From NCBI GenBank assembly GCA_023053545.1, contig JAKZAN010000007.1, positions 10,230,001-10,294,000 of the forward strand: a stretch of DNA of 64,000 nt, written 5' to 3'. Below the pieces are notes generated by a model that saw only the letters and a list, made by a program, of their open reading frames with translations, searched no databases and was not told the DNA's origin. Numbering within the stretch: position 1 is the first letter of the stretch; every line of letters begins with the position of its first letter. Origin of the DNA: Lepidurus packardi (Eukaryota > Arthropoda > Branchiopoda > Notostraca > Triopsidae). The position numbers and the translations under genes are program-made. Positions 13,001-25,000 of the stretch are shown in pieces.

Positions 13001-16000
13001 GATGGGAGTTAGCTGTTCGGCAGTGCAAAGGTGAACGGTAAAGGCAGATCTTGTTAGAAGTCTTTCGTGCGCAGCTGGAGGGCAGTTCAGTTCGTCGGTC
13101 CCTGATGCATTTTCGCACGGAAACCGCTAATAAGCCGTACTAGAGTCATAAGCTTGTGGCCGGGATCGAGGTAACCTTTGCTATCTTATCGGTCTTTGAC
13201 GTCAATCGATAAGGAACATAGCCTATGCGCTGGGAAACTTCTTAACACGCCACCGAAGGTACCTACGGGGATCTGGGGATCTTTTGGTTTAGAAGGATTA
13301 AAAGATTTACGGTTTCTACTGTTAAATATAGCGGTCACGACCAACGCCACCCAACTGGTTCGCCCGTTGAGGGCTGTTGAGGGCTTCGACGGCGCTCGCT
13401 CTACCGGGTACAAAATCGAAGGATTTCAAGAAAAGCTTCTGACAGTAATGTAGAGGACATTACTACCCAATTACTGACGTTGGAAATGTTCATTTTGGAC
13501 TTATGGCAAATTTTTAGGATTCGAAAGAAATGGGACCATTTTATGGAAGTTTGCATCACTGTTTCACAGGTTGGGATTCTGTACAGTGAATCTGAATGGA
13601 GGCGATAATTAGTATTATCACACCACCGTTTGCATTTAGGGGTGTCTGGTGCTGTTTTGGTGTAAAAGGATTACAAGATTTACGGTTTCTACTGCTCGAA
13701 ATAGCGGTCACGAACATCGCCACCCAACTGGTCCGCCCGTTGAGGACTTCGACGGCGCTCGCTCTATCGGGTACAAAATCGAAGGATTTCAAGAAAAGCT
13801 TCTGACAGTAATGTAGAGGACATTCCTACTCAATTACTGACGTTGGAAATTTTTATTTTGGACTTATTGCAAATTTTTAGGATTCGAAAGAAATGTGATC
13901 GTTTTATGGAAGTTTGCATCACTGTTTCACATGGTGGGATTCTTTACAGTGAATCTGAAATGGAGGCGATAATTAGTATTATCACACCACCGTTTGCATT
14001 TAGGGGTGTCTTGTGATGTTTTGATGTAAAACGATTACAAGATTTACGGTTTTTACTGCTCGAAATAGCGGTCACGACCATCGCCACCCAACTGGTCCGC
14101 CCGTTGAGGGCTTCGACGGCGCTCGCTCTATCGGGTACAAAATCGAAGGATTTCAAGAAAAGCTTCTGACAGTAATGTAGAGGACATTCCTACTCAATTA
14201 CTGACGTTGGAAATTTTTATTTTGGACTTATTGCAAATTTTTAGGATTCGAAAGAAATGTGATCGTTTTATGGAAGTTTGCATCACTGTTTCACATGGTG
14301 GGATTCTTTACAGTGAATCTGAAATGGAGGCGATAATTAGTATTATCACACCATCGCTTGCATTTAGGGGTGTCTTGTGATGTTTTGATGTAAAACGATT
14401 ACAAGATTTACGGTTTTTACTGCTCGAAATAGCGGTCACGACCATCGCCACCCAACTGGTCCGCCCGTTCAGGGCTTCGACGGCGCTCGCTCTATCGGGT
14501 ACAAAATTGAAAGATTTCAAGAAAGGGTTTCGACAGTAATGTAGAGGACATTCTTGTCCCAGTGATGGCTTCAGTTACATTTTTGGACGTATTTCAAATT
14601 TGTAGGATTGGAAAGAAATTTGACAATTTTAGGGAAGTTTGTTGCATCACCTGTTGGGATTCTATAGAAAGCATCTGAACTGGAGGCAGTAATTAGGACT
14701 GACGTCAGAGGTATTGTAGATGTTGCCATTGTATAGATTCTGGCGTTTCCTTCCGACTTTTCGTGTTTTGAATTTCGCCAACGGAAAACCTCCGATGGCA
14801 ATTTTTACGCAAAGAGAAAAACGGAAGGAATGATTGAAAAATGGGATTTTTCTTGACGGATGTGGGAATATCCGGGTGGACAGAGTCTGCCAGATGGATC
14901 ATGCTTCCAATCCCAGGAGTATTACGAATGTTTGGAGTTGTTCTGTCTGACGAGGCAAAAGCTTATAGGTATCCGCCATGTACGGCGTCCTGACCTTGCA
15001 TGTTTAATGAGGTTTGAAGGAGTCGTTTTACTTTTTCAGCATTTGACTTCCTGACACTCGCCAGTTTGCAGCTGAAACTTCACATGCTGATTGCTAATTA
15101 ACTTTCCTGACGCCAGTTCATTGCCTCGCATGGTTATTTCCATCCTTCAACAACGCTTCATCTCCATTTTTTCACCCTTTCCCATCTTAATATCCTAATA
15201 TAAAGAAACCTATGTTTTCCACTTAGCTTCCCCATCTAAAAAAACATTCAGATTGTGGAACGTGACAAGGAAAATCTATGTATTGTTTATACCCATTCCC
15301 CTTAGTTCAAGTAGCAAAAAAAAAAAAAGAAAAAGGGAAGGAAAATTAATATTAAGAGAAAGTTTTAGGGCAAATGGGAGAATAGGCTTAAGGTTCTTAT
15401 AGAACTCGTTTGCATATATTGCATAAACGCAAATAAAGTTCCCTAAACTTTCCCTTCCACTTGTCTCCAGCAAAAATACCAATGTTTGTATCTGCATCGT
15501 TATAGGCCGAGAAAAGTTACAGATTAGATGGCTCCAAAGTAGGTTAATTGCTCCCTTTCGTTTGCACTCAGCCTTTTGTCTAGAAAGAGGATGGAATAGA
15601 TGGAATGGATGGGAAGTGTTGCAAAGTGTATATGGCCTTGCCGGATTGAAGGATTGAAGGCGTAAAGAAGTTCCGTCCTGCATAGACAATTTGAAGGAAG
15701 ATGCTATACAAATTTCTATAGATGGTCCTAAGATGGTGAAGAAAAGAGGCTGAAATGGAAGGAATGAAACTCAAGTGTTCAAGGAAGCGCCCTTGAACAC
15801 TTTAGTTCCCAGTCTTCCTTGAACATTGAAGCAATAAACGTTACATCAAAACTGTCCAAGTTCTTTTCCATTCCACAAATTTTCAATAATCCCACCAAGA
15901 AAATCTCCCAAGCCAGTAATGGGAGATGATTGTCCCCTACATTACTGTCAGAAGCTTTTGTCCAAAAAGTTCGATTTGGAACCCGGTATCGGGTGCGCCG

Positions 16001-19000
16001 TCCAAGCCCTCGACGGGCGGACGGTGCTCGGGATCGCCTTGGTTCGTCTGAATTGAGGGGTTGGAAGGTTTTCTTCACACTTTTTTTGCCCTGTTTAAGG
16101 AGAAGTAGTGTGATGTCTGGCTCTAGTGTCAATTTCTTGATCCTAGCAGTGTCTAGAATGTCGGAAAATGGTTCCGTTGCGGATACCAAGGGGACATCCG
16201 GTAAGCTATTTAGAACTGATGTGGTTTGACAAGTTCGGGGGTTTCGCATCCTGTGTGGTACTTCTTTCCTTTTGTTTTATTTTTATTTTTTTTAGTGGGA
16301 AGCACAAGTGGGAGCTGGGAGATTAGTATTAAGAGTGAGTTTGCAAGTTTTGAGTTGTGCAGAACAACCACGCCTTCAGATCCAAGAACGAGACAGTGAC
16401 GAATGACGTACGAAGTACGTTTTGAACAAATCACTGCACGAAGGGGAGAATTCCGCGAGTATTGACTGAGTGTCGTTCTGAAATAGTGAACCATTTGCTG
16501 ATCCTTAGATGTTCCCTTTTGGGATCATGCAATTTAGTTGCAACACTTTGGGAGTTAACTGAGTTAGTCCACGGAAGTTTGGCAGTCGAATTCGTCAACA
16601 GGTGAAGGTAGCATTGTTCGGACGTTCACTGCAGAATCATTAGAGGAACTAGCTAGTCGCCTTCGTTTTGTAATAAAATTCATTGCAACCTTCGAACAAG
16701 ATCTAAAGCGATGGAATGGAAAGAATCAGGGATTGAAAGGAACTTGAAAAGTTTAACAGTTCACGTTTCTGAGACAATTCCAAATAGTTCAGTTCCGGGT
16801 ATTAGTTCGGAACCTTCGCAGACTTTTGCCCAGCTTTTGCCAAGTTCTTGCATAGGACCAACAATGGCTCCCTAATTCGTCCTCCTTAGAACTAAAAAAG
16901 CCAGAAAGAAGCAAGAAAAAGACTTGAATCTAGAAAAGGAAACCATAAATCCAGTCCCAATAATCCCGTTTTGGGATTCCGAGGCGACTCGAAAACGTTC
17001 AACACGCTTGCTGAGGTTTAACACGTGCAGCGAGTGTTGACGTGCATTCCGAACGCTCATGTTTTTTTATAAACTGGCGGGGAACTTTCTTGTTCCCATC
17101 TTACGTGGTTATCGGTACCTTCGAAGTCCCCGAACCTCAATAGAAGGCATTACTTTGTTGAAATGGATCGATAACTTGAGTAGTTGGGTTTAGTTTTGGA
17201 CAATAAGGAGAAGAGGAGTTTAAAAAGGGTTTTTCGACACACACACTTGTTCAGGCACAAATCATTGGCATGGGTGCCAAGTTAGGCATGGCCATAGTTA
17301 GGCATGCCAGCGCCTGCGTTTGCACCACCTTACATGGTAGAGCCAAGGTTGGAAGGATGGCGCCGAGTTGGCGGAGAGGGACGGCTGCTCTGAGCCTGCT
17401 TACGTCCAGACTCTTTACCCAACGGTCTTTTACCTTATGGGTCCCGAGCGCTGGGCTGGAGTCTCTGATGTGTAAGAGGAACCCAGCCAGGTTTGTTATA
17501 GGTCCTGTTGTGTTTCGATTTAGAAAACGCATAAAAGCAGCGCCGAGACTGACTCACGTCACCTGGCCGTTTCGTTTAGTTTCATTTCGGGAAACGAAGA
17601 CTCGGGAGACCCTACAAGAGCGTCTAGGACTCTGTAAGGCAGAGACAGTCGTCTGTCCCGAGTTCCAGGGTTTTGTAAGGAGGGATTGGGTAAGAAGGGA
17701 AATGCCTGGACGATGAAGTGGAGCATTGGATGATGGGGACGCGGACGGACGCGGACGGACGTCTAGGTCAAGGGCGACTCTTTGGATCCGCAGCCAACGT
17801 CCAGGAAAAGACGTCGGACAAGGACGTTGGGGGTTTCGTCGAAAGGGCAAGAGAAGGCTGAAGCAATAGGCTGTCGAGACAGTGGAGCAATGCTGGGAAA
17901 GAGGGGCGAAGAAGATTACACCACCGTCATGATGATGTATAGAGAGGGAATGCTTGAGCAGGAAGTAGGGAAGTAATAACCGTTTATGGGGATATGGGCA
18001 TGGACGCGGAACGTGGTGGACGTGTGTCTAAATGATTTCGGGTCAGTGAGCACACGCTCAAGATGTGGTGAAAGTAATCTCTCGAGTGGGCATTGCTAAA
18101 CTAGTGTCAGTGTACCGCCAAAACGGTGCCGGTACCGCATCATGCCGCCGCCAATTGCAGAAGTGGGCGCGTCTAAACGAACTAAACGTTCGAACCAAAC
18201 GAAGCTAAACGAACATGGGACAGAGGCTTCTAATTAGGTTAGAGAAAACTAGGTTGAAAGAGTCTGGTCGATCGCACTTGAATCGTCGTCCGTCTCTTGA
18301 CTTGAAGTACCCACAGAAAGCTAGATAACACGTGGTCGCTTTGGTTTACGTACAAGTAAGGGGTCCAGCGCCAATGGATGGAAGACATTGCAAGTGATTG
18401 CATGGATCAATAAGAGTAGACCGACCGCAGTCAAGTCTAATTAGGGCGGGAGGATGTTTTGGCGTGCTAAACCACCATCAGAAGTACTTAGAGACGGAAA
18501 CGTACTGTACGTGTGATCTTGTTAACCGATTGGGTGGGAGAATTTATGACTTCCAAACACTGCATCTTCAGCAGCCGCAGTCACACGCATACCGGGAATA
18601 CTTGAGGCGCCTCACCAGACATGTAAACACTACAGATGTGTTGGTTCCTTTCGCGAGGCGTAGTGAATTACGAGGTTTCAACGGCGAAAGGAAGGGAACG
18701 GTCAAGTTTGATGGGGCATCGTTTGCAAAAGAACCTTATAAGGCCAGTCCCGCGTGAGTGTATGGCGCCGGTGTAACGACTTGCCGCGCCGGGAGCCGGC
18801 GCCGACTTGTTTGGGGAATTTCTTTTCCTCCCGTCCTCCTTTGGCGCCTTTGACTTGCGTGAATCCAGAGTTGAGGCGTCTGGTGATTTATGCCTTGATG
18901 ACTCGTGATGGCTGACTTCTCACATGAGCTACAACTACAACTACACATCCAGCTTCCAGAGGAGGAGAAAAAGGAAAAAGACCATGTGTTTGCTTAACCC

Positions 19001-22000
19001 CGGCACGGGTAGAAAAACGGGGTACGACGGTCGCTGCTGGGCGCCACAAGTGAAGCTACAACAACCGCTACGCGTCAAGGCTGAGGCGGTTGGGTTGGTG
19101 GCGGCGGCGAAGGAAGCCGTGACACGAAACGAAGCTGCCTTATGGGGGCTAAAGTTTCCTTCGTTTGCCAGCGTCCGTAATCCATTCCCTGTTGGGGCGC
19201 CAATCTGGGGCCACTCCAACAGAGTCGCGTGAACAACATATTCCGGATGTTTTTTTCCCTTGATTGGCGTGTTTAAACTTGTTATTCCTTTTTTCATGGG
19301 CGTTGTGGTTGGCTTGTTCTTTGTACCCTTTCTGCCCCATATCACGGTGGGGTAGCATCAAGCCCTCCATCTGTCCTTAGCTGAAATCCTTCCCTTTAAG
19401 CGGAGGTTCTTGCATAGAGACGAGGCGGAGGAGAGGCGGAGGCAACAGATGGAGTGTCGGAGGGTTAGAGGGTCGAGGCATAAGGGTCGTTCTGTGTACC
19501 CTTTTCAGCTGTTTCGAATCAATAGAGCCCTAAAGTTGACAGCGAGCGCAATCCCAAGGTTTTCAAAGGATGTCGAGACTATGCATGCTGTCACGGACGC
19601 GTATGGCATAACTCAGCGAACTGAACCAAATGAACAGTTGGGAGAGACATTGACACAGGGCGATAGGCCAAGGCTGCTGTTTTCAGGGCCTCAACAGGCA
19701 TTTTGAGGGGTTTGCGGAGCGTTATTGGTGTCGTGAATGTTCCAATAAGTCGTGCTTCGTAATTGATTAGAAAAGGAAATTGCCAAAGGAACCGTAACAT
19801 TTGGCTATAAATTCCTTATTTGAGTTAATTCAAGTTATGCCATTTCGACATAACTTGAATGTAAGTTTGACATTGGCGATTACATTTCATATAGTGTCAC
19901 GATGTTGTAGAATTTATTGAATTTTATTTGTGTTTTATTAATTATTTATTTAATTATTAATTATTTGTGATTTAAGAATCTTTAGAATTATTTCATCTTT
20001 AGAATTACTTCATAGCAAAGTTTATCTTGATTGTGTCGTGGATCATGGCAATGGCGCTGGAGGTTATGGAAGTTGGAAAACGTCTTGAAATCCAATGAAA
20101 TTTGAAATAGTTAAGTTTAAAAGCTTGTTTTGGAAGGTTAACTTGAAAGTTTGTCGTTGAGGACCATGGTAGTGATGGTGACGTTTATTTAGGTCCCAAA
20201 TTAAATTGTTGATTTAAACAAGTGCGTGTCTTGGTTTCGGTGTTTAGTTAGAAAAAACACGAGAAAGTTTCCAAGCAGGAAAATTGGATTGTAATCTAGA
20301 TTGAGTTAGTCATGCAAGACTGGACATTGCGCGACATTTGATCAAGATAACGTATCCTGGCGTATGATTGTGGATGAGTTATGAATTCCACCAAATGTTG
20401 ACAGAAGGAAGTTGCGGGTGTAATTAGCTTTTTTTTGTGTGGATTTTTTTGTTTTGCGTACTCGACTTGAAAGCGAAAGCAAAGTAAGAGTTTTGAGAGC
20501 GTGCCAGACGTTTTTATTGAGCTTTTTTATACTTTCATCCTTCATTTACATCTACATTGAGCAAAAATGGAAAATAATCGTTATACTATGACTTTCCGAT
20601 CACGGATTTGTAACACAAGGTTATATAGCATATATAGATATTTAGATAGTGTATAGAACTTCCCTGTAATCAGCAGGGTAGCAACAACACTTTCTGGGTT
20701 GCTAAAGTCAAACTAGTCCAAATAGATCCAATCACGACGTTTATACCCTTAAAAGGGAGCTACATTACCTTCATTGCTAACATAAAAATAGTCAAGGGGA
20801 CTTGCTCCGTTCATGACAAGAATGAAAACTGTCGAAAGAGCTGCACAAACTTCATCGCAACAATGAAAAGAGTTCAGAACTTTCAAAACTGTCACTATCA
20901 CGGTTTCATGGCTGCAAACCTTTCCATTGCAACAGTGAATCGATCTATTCATTAAGGGCTATTTTCCAATGCTTATACATAGCAAAATCGCTACTATCGA
21001 GTTAGCTGTTAAGGCGTTAATTCATTAAGGGCTATTTTTCAATGCTTATACATAGCAAAATCGCCCCTATCGACTTCGGATGTCAATAAAGTCTATTTTC
21101 TCCTGTTAAATCATAGGAAATTCGTCTTTAGTGACTTTTTTTAAATTCCACTTCAGAACTTTCAAAACTGTCACTATCACGGTTTCATGGCTGCAAACCT
21201 TCCATTGCAACAGTGAATCGATCTATTCATTAAGGGCTATTTTTCAAAGCTTAGACATAGCAAAATCGCTACTAGCGAGTTAGCTGTTAAGGCGTTAATT
21301 CATTAAGGGCTATCTGTCAATGCTTATACATAGCAAAATCGCCCCTATCGACTTCAGATGTCAATAAAGTCTATTTTCTCCTGTTAAATCATAGGAAATT
21401 CGTCTTTAGTGACTTTTTTTTAAATTCCACTCCCTTTCAAGGAGTGGAATGGCTCGCACTTTAAAGAACGGAAGACATTTAACGAACGGAAGACCTTATT
21501 CATAGACAAACAGATTACGTTTTGTAAGTATTGAAGCCATAATAAAAACTCAATCGGAAAAATCTAAAATTAGCGGATTTTCCTGGAAGATACAACGGCC
21601 CGTGAATCCTGCCAAAGGTTATATAAAGGCGGAAATGACATTCTCTAAAGATATGACGCAGTTGGATCTACGTACATTCAACATAACCAAATCCGTCTCC
21701 GAAGTTGAGATTCAACTGGATCGGAACAGTTTGAACCTAGCTTTTTTCGCTCGATAAGGACAGTCATTTCCAAGTTAGGATTTCAGGAAAGGAAACGCAC
21801 ACCGCACCATCAGCCACCACCAGTGTGTGCCTAGCATCGTATGCTAATTTTATTTCATTAACCCTGAGATATTCTTTTCTTTCTTTTGGGCGGAGAAGGG
21901 TTCAAGAGCCCTTGTAGAGCTCTACCTCTCCGAACTTCGGTGATCCTTGATGAGCCTTATGCTGCTTCACTTCCCCTTTCGCAGTTAATACTCGTCATAT

Positions 22001-25000
22001 GGGGAGTCAAGTGTAAAAACCAGGGTTGTTAACCCTAGAATCCGCCTGTCAAAACGCCATAACATATTCAACCATGTATAACTAATCAGTTTGGGCGCAG
22101 GCAGAGCACGTTTTTTGTTCCCCTCCTCTTTACGTCTTCCAGGTTAACCATTTTAAGAGATTTGTATCAAGTTTAGCGGGCCTTTGTCTTTGAACATGAT
22201 ATGGCGACGTGTGGGGTTGGCGGCCGAAGCGTTTTGGGGCCATGTAACGTGTGAAAACGTGTGACCCAAGACGACCACCCGCAGCTTTCTTTTTCGAGTG
22301 AAATAGACTATGGCAGTGTGTTGGCGTGTTGTCTCATGTTGTGTCTGGTGATTTGTTTTTGCAGAGGCAAGTTTGCAGCCGTCAAACGGTGCATCCATCT
22401 GGAGCAGGAGCGCGAATACGCGGCCAAAGTCATCCGCAAGCGACGTCGTGGTAACGGCCCAACCCAGGAGACATGGCACGAAGCAGCAGTCTTGGATTTG
22501 TGCCGCCATTGTCCCCACATTGTACAACTGCAAGGGGTATTCGACGCCCCAGGCGAGAGCGTTCTTCTACTCGAATTGTAAGTCTTATCAATGATTCTGT
22601 GCCCACTTGAAGATGTAGGCCATTTTTGTTCCTTTATTATAAATCCGAGGAGAGAAGTTTCCAAGGATGATCCGATCCGATCCGATCCGTGGATGATGGT
22701 GATGACTGATGAAATTGAGAGAAATCTTGTTAGTTTTGTGTTTAGAAGAGTTGGGAAGATACTTGCGTGGCACATGTAGGCGGATCGGAGCTCATTTTGT
22801 GTTTTTTGTAATCTTTTTCAGGGCATCGGGTGGCGAATTGCAGTCTGTTTTGGATCGGGACGAAATTCCAGAGGAACATGACGTCAGACGCTTCTTGAGG
22901 CAGGTCCTCAGTGGATTACAACATCTGCATAGCTTAGACATTGCCCACTTGGACCTTAAGGTAAAAGCTTTTGCTGAAGAAAAGGAGCACCATCTACGGT
23001 TATGTTACGAACAAGACGCCCAACGTCTGTAAACGTAGAAAAGCGTAGGAGAAAACCCCATAAGCTAGTGCAGTTCTTTTGTTATGAGGTCATATACTCA
23101 AACATTTGCCTTTTGCAAAAAATAAAAGACTATGGGTACTTTAGGACACGATATACGTGAGGATCATTGTGTGCGTTGATCTGACGCCGTTTACTGTTGA
23201 GTAACCACCTTTCAAATGTGCTTGACACTCCTTAGCTAACGTAATGAGCAAAAATTAAAGATGGCGACTACCAACGGAAATGGTATTGTTCGGCGCTAAG
23301 AAGCGCGTGGGCGAGTGTGGAGGCGTGGCTTGCGGTTCCTTTGTTGACATGCCAAAAATGATGACAAAGTTTCTACTTCGAGCTTAAGTAGACAGAAAAA
23401 AGAAGATTAGCACCCTTGACTTATCTCAAAAGAGAATAGTCAAGAATCTAAACAATGAAGGCATTGTCCAGTACTTTTTTTTCTTTTTGTCCTAGAAAGA
23501 TAATAGAGGAAAGAGAACGGAAATGCTGTATCGCATATCGTGACGTTTAGGATAGGTAAACTCGGGTCCGGATTTGGAGCTGAAACAAAAGTACAGTGCA
23601 TGGTTTCCGTTTGAAATCCTCGAATATGTTCTTTTTTGAAAATTTTATATGTATAGACACAAATAGTGTTGCACAGTGCTAATAGCGTATTAGGGATTTT
23701 TGGGGGGTTTTTTAATAATGGAGAGGTGTGTTATTGTATGCTAATGATAGCTATGACGCATTCTTTTTGAATGTTTGGGTGGAGAGAATTTAACGCCCTT
23801 ATTATGGATTCTCATTCACAGCCCCAGAATTTGCTTTTGACGGGTCCGTTTCCTGAATGTGATATCAAACTGTGTGATTTTGGGATCGCCAGACATATTG
23901 CCCGAAACGCTGACGTACGTGAGATTCTAGGGACGCCTGACTATGTTGGTAAGTCTCTTTTAAAACTCTTAAACTAATTATAATTGAATGTAGCACCTAA
24001 AATTTAATAGTATACATTTATTATTCAATTTTTTGTTAAATTTAAAAAATTCGTTTAATTAATTGTGTATTTTCTTACTGTTTTCTAGCCCCTGAAGTGC
24101 TCAACTACGAGCCAATCAGCCTGGCTACTGATATGTGGTAAGTAACATGTCTTTTTTATCAGTTGATAGTGCACTTGGCAGCTGTCCATTTCCTTTGGGG
24201 AAAAAGCTTTGCCCTACATTCAGTCGCCGTTTTTTTACCATAGTGCGTTCTTAATAAATAATAAGTCACTAAAGACGAATTTCCTACTCCATAACAAGAG
24301 AAGATAGCCTTTATTGACATACAAAGTGGATAAGGGCGATTTTCCTATGTTTAAGCATTGAAAAACAGCCCTTAGTAACACCTCACCGCAATACGGGCTA
24401 TTTTCCCATGTTAAAGTATGAGAAAATCGACTTTATGAGATGCTTTCCGATATGAATTCTTCGGAGTTTGGGAGTTTGTAATCTTTAAAGTCATTTTAAA
24501 CTTGTTTCTGCTGAAATTCCCAATAAAAACAAATTTTAAGCGTTAAGCTTTTGGCCAAGCAAAGAATTTCACTTTCACTTTACGTGTTCAACTTGACAAC
24601 CCTTTGCTTAGATGGTTGTGGACGATGAAATTCATTAGCGTCCTTTTACCATGACAGGTCGGTGGGTGTTTTAGCTTACGTTTTGCTGACTGGCTGCACT
24701 CCATTTGGCGGAGACACGAAACAAGAGACGTTCTGCAATATAACCCGTTGTCACTTGGATTTCCCCGAAGACTTGTTCGATGAAATCTCCACAGAAGCGA
24801 CAAACTTTATTGCCAGTCTCCTCGTCAAAGACGCCAGGTAAATAAAATTCACCCCCTTTCCTATTCCACGTATTACGTTCCTATAATTTCTTTCACTTTT
24901 ATCCCTTCAAGGCTTTAAACTCTGGCTTTGAATCAAAATTCCTATTAAAACTTCGATTCAAATATAATACTAAAGTAAACTGGTATTCAAATCCTGATAT

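Larger units (their letters stand above)
4138..22364 (+). other. Giant first intron of Drak-like kinase 1 (18.2 kb)
   Basis: The intron begins GTAAGT after ...CCTTTCGCTCG and ends TTTTTGCAG before AGGCAAG. The split Arg codon (CG|A) gives FAR-GKF, the expected kinase Gly-loop. No credible gene lies inside on either strand; the open frames there are short or sit within repeats. It holds four main satellite blocks and several isolated repeat units (listed separately). The stretches 5180-6590, 7620-9040, 9800-10800, 12130-13180, 14660-15900, 16050-19820 and 21440-22360 show nothing I can name. Confidence 0.8.

Noticed and set aside
13186..14520. Recurring minus-strand ORFs of 70-78 codons with near-identical sequence
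   Set aside because: They recur with each 363-bp satellite unit and have stops or changes at unit edges; repeat by-products rather than a gene family.
15276..16249. Minus-strand ORFs of 137 and 156 codons
   Set aside because: No domain, no splice logic, and the second overlaps an inverted satellite copy; they sit within the kinase 1 intron.
17251..17850. GC-richer segment with overlapping ORFs on both strands (148, 98 and 93 codons)
   Set aside because: Long frames on both strands reflect low stop-codon density from GC content; no recognisable protein pattern was found.
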